This document shows positions 20,129 to 29,094 of a stretch of DNA of 64,000 bases, piece after piece. The notes below the pieces were generated by a model that saw only the letters and a list, made by a program, of their open reading frames with translations, searched no databases and was not told the origin of the DNA. The DNA comes from Halobacillus halophilus DSM 2266 (GTDB taxonomy: Bacteria; Bacillota; Bacilli; Bacillales; Halobacillaceae). The translations under genes were made by a program, and so were the position numbers. The DNA lies in assembly GCF_000284515.1 (NCBI RefSeq), contig NC_017668.1:2108001-2172000 (forward strand), given 5' to 3'. Each line of letters begins with the position of its first letter. Within the stretch, counting starts at the first letter, position 1.

Positions 20129-20161
20129 GGCTATTATTGCTTGTTTACAGTAATAATAGCC
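20129..20161 (-). terminator. terminator of the small basic protein gene
   Basis: 10-bp stem GGCTATTATT/AATAATAGCC directly after the minus-strand stop codon; the T tract is weak (TTTGTGTT). Confidence 0.5.
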
Positions 20162-20162
20162 T

Positions 20163-20306
20163 CTATTTAAAAATCTTACTAATGAGCTTCCCACTGACTT
20201 TACCAGCAGCTCTTCTGCCGACTCGCTGGCCAATTCGGTTATTACGAACAGCATCCACGTCGTTCCAGATTCTAAGAATTTTTGAGAGCTTTGATTTTAA
20301 GCCCAT
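20163..20306 (-). CDS. 47-aa basic protein of unknown function
   Basis: Minus-strand gene with ATG at 20306, a good ribosome site (AAGGAG, 9 bases upstream) and TATAAT at 20331-20326. The product is rich in Lys/Arg and ends in a glycine-spaced helix (VGRRAAGKVSGKLISKIFK). I recall similar short RRAAGKVSGKL-type proteins from Bacillales genomes as uncharacterised; that is memory, not a search. Amphipathic, possibly membrane or nucleic-acid binding. Confidence 0.6.
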   Translation of the reverse strand: MGLKSKLSKILRIWNDVDAVRNNRIGQRVGRRAAGKVSGKLISKIFK

Positions 20307-20600
20307 ATTAATCAACTCCTTATCTATTATAGGTCAAGCTTTGCGGATCGTTTTAGGAATCAGTGAGTCGGTTTATTAAATAGGTTCCCTGAATGAAATC
20401 CTTGGTAAACCAGCACTTTTCTAGAAAAAGATTAATCTTGCGAGGATTAAGAAAGGAAACTGATGGTATAAGCAGTTCAATTAGGCATGGGAACCTCAGT
20501 CTCGGATAGAACTTTTCAGCTGCTCTTTTTGTTCGTCTACAAATTAGTAATAAACGTTTTTTTATATTTTTTCTTCTGAATATTAATAGGATGGATTAAT
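20307..20600. other. intergenic DNA left of the ISL3 element
   Basis: Holds the presumed promoter of the 47-aa protein gene (minus-strand TATAAT 20331-20326). Nothing else supported. Confidence 0.4.
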
Positions 20601-20608
20601 AAAAAAAT

Positions 20609-21984
20609 GGTTCTAAGTCAATTGTTGGGGTAGGAGGCAAGCTCCTGCCCCTTAACCAACTTGAAAATTTCTTATATGTTTGTATTGATGATGAAGGAGG
20701 ACCTTCAATCGAAGACGATCATATCTCCTGAAACCAAAGGCATTTCGTTTAATAACCTTCGTCTGATTGTTTAGTCCCTCCACGAATCCATTGCTATAAT
20801 TGAAAGTAAAGCTATTCAAGATTTCTTTCTGCCAATTCTTCAAAGTATTAATCCCCTGCATAAACTCCCATACACCTGCTTTTTCTACCTGCTTATAGAA
20901 GTTATGTAACTCTTTCTTAACCTGAGACGGTTGTTCAACTCCAATGTTCTTCGCTCTCTCAAACCATTCTCTAAAAGATTCCTTCAATTCATAGGAGGTA
21001 CGCATGTCTTCCGACATGCTTAGGTAGCGTTCTAGATGCCAGCGTTGCCTTTCCGTTAAGTTCTCTTCACGCTTATAAAAGACATGCTTTTTTCGCTTAC
21101 ACTGCTTCCTATCGTAATGATGAAATTCTTTCTGAACACGCCTTCTCACTCGTTCGAGAGCCCAGTAGATGTAGCGACAGAAGTGAAAACGATCAGCCAC
21201 AATGATAGGGCTGCCCAAGGCTTTTTGGACGGCCGATTTGAAGGCGTGACTCATATCCATAATCACCATCTCGACCTCCGATCCCTTCTCGCGAAGATAA
21301 TCTCGCACGGTATCCACGGAACGATCCGGAAGAATATCCAAGAGTTGACCGGTGTCTCCGTCGGCAATGACGACTTGGTACTTTCCTGCACTCGTATCTC
21401 CTTTGTATTCATCAATCGCAATCACAGGCGGAAGGGTTTCCACCTTCTCCAACATAGGCATGGCCAACTCATCAAAGCGGCGCATAACTGTGGTTGGAGA
21501 AGTACGAAATAAGTCAGCTGTATCTTTGAAGTTCTTTCCCTGAATGACTCGAAGGCCTAAGGCCTGGTTCCACTCCTTCGAGTGACGCTGATACCGCTCA
21601 ACCAGGTCGTTATCTTCAAAAAATCGTTTCCCGCACCTACAACGGTAACGACGTTTTCGGTAGAAGAGGGAGGTGGTACGTTCAAAGATTTTAAGGTGTT
21701 GGATTTTCTGTATTCTGTAGTCGTGGATGCGATCGGTCCATTCTCCGCAATCCTTACACCTGTGATTCTTTCTCGGCAATTCCACATGAAGATGAAATCC
21801 CCCTTCTACTTCTTCACTTTTCTTTATTATCGCCTTTTGTAGTCCTGGTATGGGCATGTTAGAATACACGTACACGCAACTCCTTTACTGCTTGTTTCTC
21901 GACAATTCAAGTGTAGTAAAGATTGGAGCTTGCGTGTTTTTTTATACCAAATTTTTTATCTACCCCAACAAATATTCTAGAGCC
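20609..21984 (-). mobile_element. complete ISL3-family insertion sequence
   Basis: 1376 bp with 25-bp imperfect terminal repeats (19 of 25 match) that start GG and share the inner TTGTTGGGGTAG, at 20609-20633 and 21960-21984. It is flanked by a perfect 8-bp target duplication AAAAAAAT (20601-20608 and 21985-21992), the ISL3 length. One full transposase inside. The right-hand copy of the target lies in the T tract of the lexA terminator. Confidence 0.93.
20652..21875 (-). CDS. ISL3-family transposase
   Basis: 407 aa. N-terminal zinc finger (CKDCGEW near 40, CRCGKRF near 79), an HTH region, then the DDE catalytic core: D155 (VIAIDEYKG), D207 (VIMDMSHAF), E366 (NGFVEGLNNQ), with ADRFHFCRY between. 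No frameshift or stop, so probably active. Start: GTG 21875 gives full length but is only 4 bases from GGAGT; GTG 21869 is also possible. Confidence 0.93.
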   Translation of the reverse strand: MYVYSNMPIPGLQKAIIKKSEEVEGGFHLHVELPRKNHRCKDCGEWTDRIHDYRIQKIQHLKIFERTTSLFYRKRRYRCRCGKRFFEDNDLVERYQRHSKEWNQALGLRVIQGKNFKDTADLFRTSPTTVMRRFDELAMPMLEKVETLPPVIAIDEYKGDTSAGKYQVVIADGDTGQLLDILPDRSVDTVRDYLREKGSEVEMVIMDMSHAFKSAVQKALGSPIIVADRFHFCRYIYWALERVRRRVQKEFHHYDRKQCKRKKHVFYKREENLTERQRWHLERYLSMSEDMRTSYELKESFREWFERAKNIGVEQPSQVKKELHNFYKQVEKAGVWEFMQGINTLKNWQKEILNSFTFNYSNGFVEGLNNQTKVIKRNAFGFRRYDRLRLKVLLHHQYKHIRNFQVG

Positions 21985-21993
21985 AAAAAAATG

Positions 21994-22024
21994 AAAAAAA
22001 GGGCAGCTCTTAAGAGCTGCCCTT
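21994..22024 (-). terminator. terminator of lexA
   Basis: Perfect 10-bp stem GGGCAGCTCT/AGAGCTGCCC; on the minus strand it is followed by seven T and then, after CA, the target-site copy of the ISL3 element. Confidence 0.88.
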
Positions 22025-22033
22025 AATATTTAA

Positions 22034-22657
22034 TTAATGAACTGTACGGTATAAACCTACAACACGTCCGAGAATAGCAACATCATTCAGAAGAATAGGT
22101 TCCATCGTAGCATTTTCAGGCTGTAACCGAATATGGTTTCTTTCTTTGAAAAAGCGCTTAACGGTAGCTTCCTCATCCTCAGTCATGGCTACTACAATGT
22201 CGCCGTTTTGAGCAGTCTGCTGTTGTCTTACAATGACCATGTCACCATCCAGAATACCAGCTTCAATCATACTTTCACCCTGTACCACAAGTACAAACGT
22301 GTTATCGTCCGTACCGGCTAAAGAGTCCGGAAGGGGCACGTATTCTTCTATATTCTCTACTGCGGTAATCGGAGAACCAGCTGTAACTTTACCAATGACA
22401 GGTGCATAGGAGGCTTCGCTTCTTGGGATACTGTGATCTTCCTCTAACTCTATCACTTCGATAGCTCTTGGTTTAGTAGGGTCTCTACGAATGTATCCCT
22501 TTTTTTCTAAACGCGATAGGTGTCCGTGAACCGTTGAACTGGATGCCAGGCCAACGGATTGACCGATCTCACGGACTGAAGGCGGATAACCTTTCATAAT
22601 TACTTGCTCTTTAATAAAATCTAATATTTCTTGTTGTCTCTTTGAAAGTTTACTCAT
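22034..22657 (-). CDS. lexA: SOS repressor LexA
   Basis: Represses DNA-damage genes and self-cleaves with RecA*. 207 aa: winged HTH ([20 protein letters not shown]), cleavage site A93-G94 (VTAGSP), catalytic S129 (QGESM) and K167 (ATVKRF). GAGGTG lies before ATG on the minus strand. A LexA box at 22721-22734 in its own upstream region gives autorepression; the divergent operon carries three more boxes. Confidence 0.97.
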   Translation of the reverse strand: MSKLSKRQQEILDFIKEQVIMKGYPPSVREIGQSVGLASSSTVHGHLSRLEKKGYIRRDPTKPRAIEVIELEEDHSIPRSEASYAPVIGKVTAGSPITAVENIEEYVPLPDSLAGTDDNTFVLVVQGESMIEAGILDGDMVIVRQQQTAQNGDIVVAMTEDEEATVKRFFKERNHIRLQPENATMEPILLNDVAILGRVVGLYRTVH

Positions 22658-22720
22658 AGATTTACACCTCGTACATAGGATTTATAGTAACCACATTGTA
22701 CCATGCTTACTTAAATAATA

Positions 22721-22734
22721 CAAACAAGCGTTCG
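22721..22734 (-). promoter_or_regulatory. LexA box 1 (lexA side)
   Basis: CGAACGCTTGTTTG on the minus strand, 64 bases upstream of the lexA start and just upstream of its likely promoter (TACAAT -10). Confidence 0.75.
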
Positions 22735-22744
22735 AAAAACCCGG

Positions 22745-22772
22745 TTGACAAGAACTGTTGTTCGTATATAAT
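22745..22772 (+). promoter_or_regulatory. sigma-A promoter of the yneA-like/yneB/ynzC operon
   Basis: TTGACA (22745-22750), 16-bp spacer, TATAAT (22767-22772). LexA box 2 fills the spacer. Confidence 0.85.
22751..22764. promoter_or_regulatory. LexA box 2
   Basis: AGAACTGTTGTTCG, GAAC-N4-GTTC core, lying between the -35 and -10 of the divergent promoter. Confidence 0.85.
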
Positions 22773-22787
22773 TAGAATTAGAAAAAG

Positions 22788-22801
22788 CGAACATTAGTTC
22801 T
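22788..22801. promoter_or_regulatory. LexA box 3
   Basis: CGAACATTAGTTCT, just after the predicted transcript start of the SOS operon. Confidence 0.82.
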
Positions 22802-22803
22802 TA

Positions 22804-22817
22804 AGAACGTTCGTTCC
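22804..22817. promoter_or_regulatory. LexA box 4
   Basis: AGAACGTTCGTTCC, 16 bp from box 3 and 8 bp before the ribosome site of the small peptide gene. Confidence 0.8.
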
Positions 22818-22837
22818 TAAAATTGGAGGGTCTAATC

Positions 22838-22933
22838 ATGTTCAACAAACTGTCAAAGCTTGATATTACGTACCTGGTGCTGTTTATCGCAAGTTTAGCC
22901 TTTCTTTACTTTTCAATGGTCTCCATTGGATAA
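22838..22933 (+). CDS. 31-aa SOS-controlled membrane peptide in the yneA position
   Basis: Too short for most gene finders. ATG 22838 follows GGAGGG by 7 bases, behind a consensus promoter and three LexA boxes. The peptide has a short charged head (MFNKLSKLD) and one hydrophobic segment (YLVLFIASLAFLYFSMVSIG) that would span the membrane. In B. subtilis this slot, between lexA and yneB, holds YneA, a membrane-anchored LysM protein of about 105 aa that halts division after DNA damage. Here only a membrane segment remains and no LysM domain follows. I infer a minimal division or membrane effector; function untested. Confidence 0.72.
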   Translation: MFNKLSKLDITYLVLFIASLAFLYFSMVSIG

Positions 22934-22965
22934 TCTATTATATGATGAATGAGAACACTTAATAG

Positions 22966-23646
<681 letters not shown>

Positions 23647-23652
23647 ATAAGT

Positions 23653-23682
23653 GACAAGGGTCTTCAGGCCACTTGTCTTTTT
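23653..23682 (+). terminator. terminator after yneB
   Basis: Stem GACAAG-GGTC/GGCC-A-CTTGTC around TTCA, followed by TTTTTC. May be partial, leaving ynzC on its own or on readthrough. Confidence 0.55.
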
Positions 23683-23741
23683 CTTGTTCGCACATGAATC
23701 GATCCTGTAAGTCACAATATATATATAAAGGGGTATGATCT

Positions 23742-23975
23742 ATGTTATCTAAAGAAAAAATTGATCGTATAAATGAACTGGCTAATAAATCTAAGCAAGA
23801 AGAATTAACCGCTAAGGAAAAAGAAGAACAACAGGAGTTAAGACAGGAATATCTGAAGAATGTTCGTAAATCCTTTAAGAATCAGTTAAAGGGTGTTACT
23901 GTTATTGACCCTGAAGGAAAAGATGTTACACCTAAAAAATTAAGAGAAATGCAGGAAAATGAAAAGAAAAACTGA
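23742..23975 (+). CDS. ynzC: UPF0291 protein YnzC
   Basis: 77 aa, highly charged helical hairpin ([20 protein letters not shown]). Conserved family with a known three-helix fold and unknown function. AAAGGGG precedes the ATG. Same place as in B. subtilis, after yneB and before tkt. Confidence 0.88.
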   Translation: MLSKEKIDRINELANKSKQEELTAKEKEEQQELRQEYLKNVRKSFKNQLKGVTVIDPEGKDVTPKKLREMQENEKKN

Positions 23976-23980
23976 TTTAT

Positions 23981-24014
23981 AAATCCGTACAGCTTATGTA
24001 CGGATTTATTTTGT
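23981..24014 (+). terminator. terminator of ynzC
   Basis: Perfect 11-bp stem AAATCCGTACA/TGTACGGATTT, 5-nt loop, ATTTTGTTT. Confidence 0.8.
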
Positions 24015-24154
24015 TTAAAAAACCCTTTTCAGGGAAAGTTAAACAAGGGCATTGGATTTTTCTTGAAATATCGTCCCCAAGCTTGTTTCAAACGAAATTT
24101 CATTATAGGATAATACATGTACATATTTACGAAAGAGAAAGGGGAATGGCGATT

Positions 24155-26164
24155 ATGGCAAATAGCCTTGAACAAACTTCAATAAATACAATTCGCACAC
24201 TTACTATCGATGCTGTTGAAAAAGCAAGCTCCGGTCATCCAGGAATGCCAATGGGGGCAGCTCCTATGGCGTATACCCTTTGGACGCAGTTTATGGATCA
24301 CAATCCTAAGAACTCTGACTGGTTTAACCGCGACCGCTTTGTACTATCTGCGGGGCATGGATCTATGCTTCTATACAGTCTCTTACATTTATCAGGATAT
24401 AAAGTGACAATAGATGATCTTAAGTCTTTCCGTCAGTGGGACTCTAAAACTCCGGGGCACCCTGAATTTGGACATACAGACGGTGTAGAGGCAACTACGG
24501 GTCCACTTGGTCAAGGTTTGTCTATGGCTACCGGTATGGCAATGGCTGAAGCACATCTAGCTGCTAAATACAATCGTGACAACTATAATGTAGTAGACCA
24601 TTACACCTTTGCTATTTGTGGTGATGGAGATCTGATGGAAGGCGTTTCTCAAGAAACAGCTTCTTTAGCGGGACATCTTGGACTTGGAAAGTTAGTCGTA
24701 CTGTATGACTCAAACGACATTTCCTTAGATGGAGATTTAGACCGTTCCTTCAGCGAAAGCGTTGAAAAGCGCTACGAAGCTTATGGCTGGCAAGTTATTC
24801 GTGTTGAGGACGGAACAGATACCGAAGAAATTGCAAAGGCGATTCAAGAAGCCAAGCAAAATACAGATCAACCGACGATGATCGAAGTTAAAACAGTAAT
24901 TGGCTATGGTTCACCTAATAAATCTGGGAAGTCTGATTCTCACGGGGCTCCACTTGGAGAAGAAGAAGTTACTGCAGCGAAAGCTCACTATGAGTGGGAG
25001 CATGAAGAGCTATTTCACGTTCCAGAGGAAGTATATCAGGATTTCAATGAAAAAGTTCAACAAAATGGAGAAGAGAAAGAACAATCCTGGAATGAACTTA
25101 TGAAACAGTATAAAGAAAGCTACCCTGAGCTGGCTGCTGAACTTGAAGCGGCTATTAAAGGAGAACTTCCTGAAGGATGGAAGCACGAACTTCCAACATA
25201 TCAAGCTGGTGAAGACAGCCCGGCAACCCGTGCTGCTTCAGGTGATGTTATTAATGCCCTTTCTGCTAAAGTTCCATATTTCTTTGGAGGCAGCTCAGAC
25301 TTGGCAGGTTCAAACAAAACAAGTGTTAAAGAAGAAGAAGACTTCTCTCGTAATAATTATGCCGGCCGTAATATTTGGTTTGGCGTTAGAGAATTCGCAA
25401 TGGCCGCAGCTTTAAATGGTATGGCCTTACATGGCGGACTTAAAGTATATGGCGGAACATTCTTTGTATTTAGTGATTACCTGAGACCAGCTCTTCGTCT
25501 ATCTGCACTAATGAATCTTCCGGTAAACTATGTCTTTACTCACGATTCTGTCGCTGTTGGAGAAGATGGACCGACTCATGAGCCAATCGAGCAGTTACCT
25601 TCTCTTCGTGCCATGCCAAATCTATCGGTAATCCGTCCTGCTGATGGAAATGAAACCAGTGCGGCATGGCAGTTGGCTCTGGAATCTAATACCACTCCAA
25701 ACGCATTAGTATTAACTCGCCAGGGTCTGCCAACTCTTGAAGGCACGGCAGAAAACGCTTATGAAGGTGTTAAACATGGTGCGTATATATTAAGTGATTC
25801 CGATAAGGAAGAGCCGGATGCTATTCTGTTAGCTTCTGGATCTGAAGTGCAGTTGATTGCAAAAGCTCAAAATGAACTGAAGAAAAAAGGTTATGACGTT
25901 CGCGTTGTAAGTATTCCTTCTTTCGATCGCTTTAATGCTCAAAGCAGAGAATATCAAGAGAGCGTCCTTCCTTCCAATGTTCGTAAACGTTTAGCTGTAG
26001 AGATGGCTGCATCATTTGGCTGGGAACGCTACGTAGGTCTCGACGGTACGGTGCTCGGCATCGACCGCTTTGGAGCTTCAGCCCCAGGTGATACTATTAT
26101 CGAAAACTTTGGTTTCACTGTAGATAATGTAGTTAAACACGCTGAGAATTTAATGAATTCCTAA
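24155..26164 (+). CDS. tkt: transketolase
   Basis: TPP enzyme moving two-carbon units between sugar phosphates in the pentose phosphate pathway. About 669 aa. Sites: [13 protein letters not shown], the TPP motif [20 protein letters not shown], and [16 protein letters not shown] start at ATG 24155 (MANSLEQ), 10 bases after GAAAGGGG; ATG 24146 is too close to that site, and the frame upstream is the ynzC terminator. A terminator follows. Confidence 0.95.
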   Translation: MANSLEQTSINTIRTLTIDAVEKASSGHPGMPMGAAPMAYTLWTQFMDHNPKNSDWFNRDRFVLSAGHGSMLLYSLLHLSGYKVTIDDLKSFRQWDSKTPGHPEFGHTDGVEATTGPLGQGLSMATGMAMAEAHLAAKYNRDNYNVVDHYTFAICGDGDLMEGVSQETASLAGHLGLGKLVVLYDSNDISLDGDLDRSFSESVEKRYEAYGWQVIRVEDGTDTEEIAKAIQEAKQNTDQPTMIEVKTVIGYGSPNKSGKSDSHGAPLGEEEVTAAKAHYEWEHEELFHVPEEVYQDFNEKVQQNGEEKEQSWNELMKQYKESYPELAAELEAAIKGELPEGWKHELPTYQAGEDSPATRAASGDVINALSAKVPYFFGGSSDLAGSNKTSVKEEEDFSRNNYAGRNIWFGVREFAMAAALNGMALHGGLKVYGGTFFVFSDYLRPALRLSALMNLPVNYVFTHDSVAVGEDGPTHEPIEQLPSLRAMPNLSVIRPADGNETSAAWQLALESNTTPNALVLTRQGLPTLEGTAENAYEGVKHGAYILSDSDKEEPDAILLASGSEVQLIAKAQNELKKKGYDVRVVSIPSFDRFNAQSREYQESVLPSNVRKRLAVEMAASFGWERYVGLDGTVLGIDRFGASAPGDTIIENFGFTVDNVVKHAENLMNS

Positions 26165-26173
26165 GATCAGTTA

Positions 26174-26210
26174 AACAAGCTGTTGGTATGCTACCGACAG
26201 CTTGTTTTTA
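26174..26210 (+). terminator. terminator of tkt
   Basis: Stem AACAAGCTGTTGGTA/TACCGACAGCTTGTT with one T-G wobble pair, then five T. Confidence 0.88.
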
Positions 26211-26610
26211 TATATCAGCCGCTGAGTAGTAGACAGAATACGTATGGAATAATCATTTTTCAAATTTTCTCTCCATAACCTTCTCATAGATCCAAGAAGT
26301 AAAATGCGATAAAAAATTGCCTAATAGCTAAGCTTCCGTTCTTCGATAAAAGCTCACAATATGATATAATAATGAATAAGAATTATTGTTGTCTTTTTCA
26401 GTGTGAAAGTCTGTGGCAGGCAGAGAATGTCGTGTTTAAGCCATTATAGGATGTCTTCCCGCTCAATTTTAACGTCAAATGGACGAAGATCATTATGGCT
26501 GGGTATTCCCATTGGCAGGCGAAAGTTTATTATCGTAAACGACTATTGTATTTCTGTGAACCATTTACTATACTGTTATGGGAGATAACACGAAGGAGGA
26601 AGACGAAGAC
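26211..26610 (+). other. tkt-yneF intergenic region; sirA not found
   Basis: B. subtilis has sirA (yneE) here. I see no intact sirA. Frames are short; one (MAGYSHWQAKVYYRKRLLYF, from 26494) runs into yneF but has no ribosome site. TATAAT near 26365 may belong to the yneF promoter. Confidence 0.5.
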
Positions 26611-26835
26611 ATGACTTTGGGTATTATATGGGTTATCGTCATTGCTGTACTCACTCTCATCGGAGGAGTAGCTCTTGGCTTTTTCATCGCAAGAAAGTAT
26701 ATGATGAACTATTTGAAGAAAAACCCGCCAATTAATGAACAAATGCTTCGCACATTGATGATGCAGATGGGGCAGAAGCCATCACAGAAGAAAATCAATC
26801 AAATGATGCGTTCCATGAACAACCAAATGAAATAA
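26611..26835 (+). CDS. yneF: UPF0154 membrane protein YneF
   Basis: About 74 aa. One N-terminal membrane helix ([20 protein letters not shown]), then the conserved cytoplasmic [20 protein letters not shown] and [12 protein letters not shown]-type tail. AAGGAGGA at 26593-26600 picks ATG 26611 over the longer frame. Function unknown; single-pass membrane protein. Confidence 0.92.
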   Translation: MTLGIIWVIVIAVLTLIGGVALGFFIARKYMMNYLKKNPPINEQMLRTLMMQMGQKPSQKKINQMMRSMNNQMK

Positions 26836-26843
26836 TCAAAATA

Positions 26844-26880
26844 AAGCCTTCTTTCTGTTTGGGGAAAGAAGGCTTTTCTT
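26844..26880 (+). terminator. terminator of yneF
   Basis: Perfect 12-bp stem AAGCCTTCTTTC/GAAAGAAGGCTT, then TTCTT. Confidence 0.8.
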
Positions 26881-26978
26881 ATGGTCCCGTTAATTCTGAG
26901 AAGTTCACACTTGTTTCATCGTTTTTTGAAATATGGTTTGGTACAATAGGAGTCTAGTATAATTTTGGAGGAAGCATT

Positions 26979-27683
26979 ATGTCAGAAATAAACATATTTA
27001 TTGCCTTCGGGGCTGGTTTCTTATCATTTATATCTCCGTGTGTACTCCCCTTATATCCTGCATTCCTCTCGTACATAACAGGAATGAGTGTAAGTGAGTT
27101 AAAAGACGATAACGCCATGCTGAGGCGTAAAAGCTTATTGCACACGATATCATTTTTAATAGGTTTTACTACAATTTTTCTTGTACTAGGGTTTTCGGGA
27201 TCATTTTTATCCCAGTTCCTCATTCAGAATGATACGATCATAAGGCGTTTAGGTGCTATTTTAATTATTTTCTTTGGTTTTGTAATCATTGGTGTATTCA
27301 ATTTCCAATTCCTAATGAAAGATCGAAAAATAGCGTTTAAAAATAGACCGGCAGGCTTTATTGGTTCTTTTTTAATTGGACTGACCTTTTCTTTAGGGTG
27401 GACACCCTGTACGGGCCCGATCTTATCAGCCGTATTAGTCTTAGCTGCGGATAGTCCTGAGTTATTTATGGTCATGATGCTTGCCTATTCACTTGGCTTT
27501 TCTGTGCCTTTCCTAGTGCTATCCTTCTTTGTAGGGAAATTAAACTGGGTAAGAAAGCATAGTGGTACTATTGTGAAAATAGGTGGTTATATTATGATTA
27601 TGATGGGAATTGCTTTATATTTTGACTGGATGACAGACTTAACCTCTTATTTAGTTGGCTTATTCGGTTTTCAGGGCTTTTAA
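26979..27683 (+). CDS. ccdA: cytochrome c biogenesis protein CcdA
   Basis: Six-helix membrane protein that carries reducing power outward to extracytoplasmic thioredoxins (cytochrome c maturation, spore cortex via StoA). The two redox cysteines are in ISPCVLPLYPAFLSYITG and LGWTPCTGP. 234 aa. TTGGAGG precedes the ATG. A TlpA/ResA-type partner is encoded at 32676. Confidence 0.94.
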   Translation: MSEINIFIAFGAGFLSFISPCVLPLYPAFLSYITGMSVSELKDDNAMLRRKSLLHTISFLIGFTTIFLVLGFSGSFLSQFLIQNDTIIRRLGAILIIFFGFVIIGVFNFQFLMKDRKIAFKNRPAGFIGSFLIGLTFSLGWTPCTGPILSAVLVLAADSPELFMVMMLAYSLGFSVPFLVLSFFVGKLNWVRKHSGTIVKIGGYIMIMMGIALYFDWMTDLTSYLVGLFGFQGF

Positions 27684-27750
27684 GAAATGGATTTTGAAGA
27701 AACTTTATATTATGATGAAATCAGGAATTAAACAATAAAGGAGTATGAAT

Positions 27751-28179
27751 ATGACCCGCACCAATGACATTATTTTACGAGCAACGACTACATTAATCGC
27801 GTTTATTATTTTAGGATTTTCCATTTACTTATTCTTTGCAGGCCACAATGCCCCTGGAGGCGGTTTTATCGGCGGATTAATGACGTCTGCTGCTTTTGTA
27901 CTTATGTATATGGCATATGGAATACGTTCTATGGAAAAGATTCTGCCGATTAACTTTCGCTATATCATTCCTGTTGGATTAATTATAGCTTTAGGAACAG
28001 GCATCGGTTCATTTATTTTTGGTCAGCCTTTTTTGAGTCAGACATACGCTTACTTTCAACTTCCGATCTTAGGCAAAACTGAACTTGCTACAGCATTATT
28101 GTTTGATCTGGGTGTGTATCTAACGGTTGTTGGAATAACAATGACTATTATACTGACAATTGCAAACGATCGAAGTTGA
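27751..28179 (+). CDS. MnhB/MrpB-family Na+/H+ antiporter subunit, orphan
   Basis: About 142 aa, four hydrophobic segments and the MnhB signature GHNAPGGGFIGGLMTSAAFVL. MrpB is normally one of seven subunits of the Mrp antiporter; no other mrp gene is near. AAAGGAG at 27738 fits ATG 27751 rather than ATG 27745. Inserted between ccdA and yneI relative to B. subtilis. It may serve a complex encoded elsewhere or act alone. Confidence 0.82.
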   Translation: MTRTNDIILRATTTLIAFIILGFSIYLFFAGHNAPGGGFIGGLMTSAAFVLMYMAYGIRSMEKILPINFRYIIPVGLIIALGTGIGSFIFGQPFLSQTYAYFQLPILGKTELATALLFDLGVYLTVVGITMTIILTIANDRS

Positions 28180-28199
28180 GATCTTGAGGGAGAGTTTGT

Positions 28200-28559
28200 A
28201 TGGCTCGGATACTAGTGGTGGACGACGCGAAGTTTACACGCTTGACGCTCACCAATATTCTGCAAAAAGCGAATCACGAAGTCGTAGGAGTAGCGGCAGA
28301 TGGTAAGTAAGAGGTAGAATTGCATCTTATGATTCAGCCAGAATTGACAACCATGAACATTACCATGCCTGAAATGAACGTGCTTGAAGCTCTGAAACAA
28401 ATAAAAACTCAGTCTCAGCATGCCGAAGTAGTGATGTGTTCTGCTTTGGGTCAGCAAAAATTGATTGTTGAAGCGCTAGAAAACGGTGCTAAAGATTTCA
28501 TTGCTAAGCCTTTTGATGAAAGAATGGTACTCGAGTCCATTGAACGTGTGTTAAGTTAA
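28200..28559 (+). pseudogene. yneI: decayed CheY-like response regulator (yneI relic)
   Basis: Reads as a 119-residue receiver domain from ATG 28200 (GAGGGAG upstream) but has TAA after residue 36 (AADGK-stop-EVELH). Receiver hallmarks are partly lost: the acidic pair VVDD is intact, the phosphoacceptor reads MNITMPEMN where TMDITMPEMNG is usual (Asp to Asn), and the next Gly is Val. The C-terminal Lys (IAKPF) remains. Position between ccdA and ccdC matches yneI. The second half could only be made from an internal start. Confidence 0.85.
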
Positions 28560-28587
28560 GTACGGACGATCAGAAAAGAAAGTGTGA

Positions 28588-29061
28588 ATGTTTATGTTTT
28601 GGTTAATAGCAAGCACACTGGTTGCGGCGTGTATGGCTACTGCTATGATTTTTATTAGAATGCGGGCAGCCAGGCAGCCGGCCAGTATAAAAAAAATCAT
28701 TCTCCCGCCGTTTTTTATGAGTACCGGTGCTTTTATGTTCATTTTTCCTGTTTTCCGAGTGGAGTGGACACAGGTGATTGAAGCTGTAGCAGTAGGTATG
28801 CTTTTTTCTATTTTTTTAATTAGAACTTCCAAGTTGGAGGTACGAGATGGTGATATCTATCTTAAGCCTTCGAAAGCGTTTGTATTTATTTTATTTGGAT
28901 TACTCATTCTCCGCGTTATCCTGAAGCTAATAATTGGTCAAACCATTTCCTTTGGAGAAACGAGCGGAATGTTCTTTTTACTTGCTTTAGGAATGATTCT
29001 TACCTGGAGACTCGCTATGCTCAGGCAATTTTTGCGGCTTGAAAAAACGTTAGAAACATAA
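28588..29061 (+). CDS. ccdC: CcdC family membrane protein
   Basis: 157 aa, four to five membrane helices (MFWLIASTLVAACMATAMIF; VFILFGLLILRVILKLIIG). CcdC/YneJ follows ccdA in Bacillus and is tied to cytochrome c maturation, though in B. subtilis it was reported as dispensable. Ribosome site weak (AAAAGAAAG). Confidence 0.88.
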   Translation: MFMFWLIASTLVAACMATAMIFIRMRAARQPASIKKIILPPFFMSTGAFMFIFPVFRVEWTQVIEAVAVGMLFSIFLIRTSKLEVRDGDIYLKPSKAFVFILFGLLILRVILKLIIGQTISFGETSGMFFLLALGMILTWRLAMLRQFLRLEKTLET

Positions 29062-29094
29062 AAGAAGACCCGGCAGATTATGCCGGGTCTTCTT
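29062..29094. terminator. bidirectional terminator ccdC/yneK
   Basis: Perfect 14-bp stem AAGAAGACCCGGCA/TGCCGGGTCTTCTT with a 5-nt loop between convergent genes; it includes the last bases of yneK. Confidence 0.82.

Noticed and set aside
21084-21512. 142-aa plus-strand gene
   Set aside because: Shadow of the ISL3 transposase on the other strand.
26403-26588. 61-aa gene between tkt and yneF
   Set aside because: No ribosome site and unusual composition (Arg/Ser/Cys-rich), unlike SirA.
28320-28559. Separate 79-aa gene
   Set aside because: It is the 3' half of the yneI relic; no ribosome site at its first usable start.
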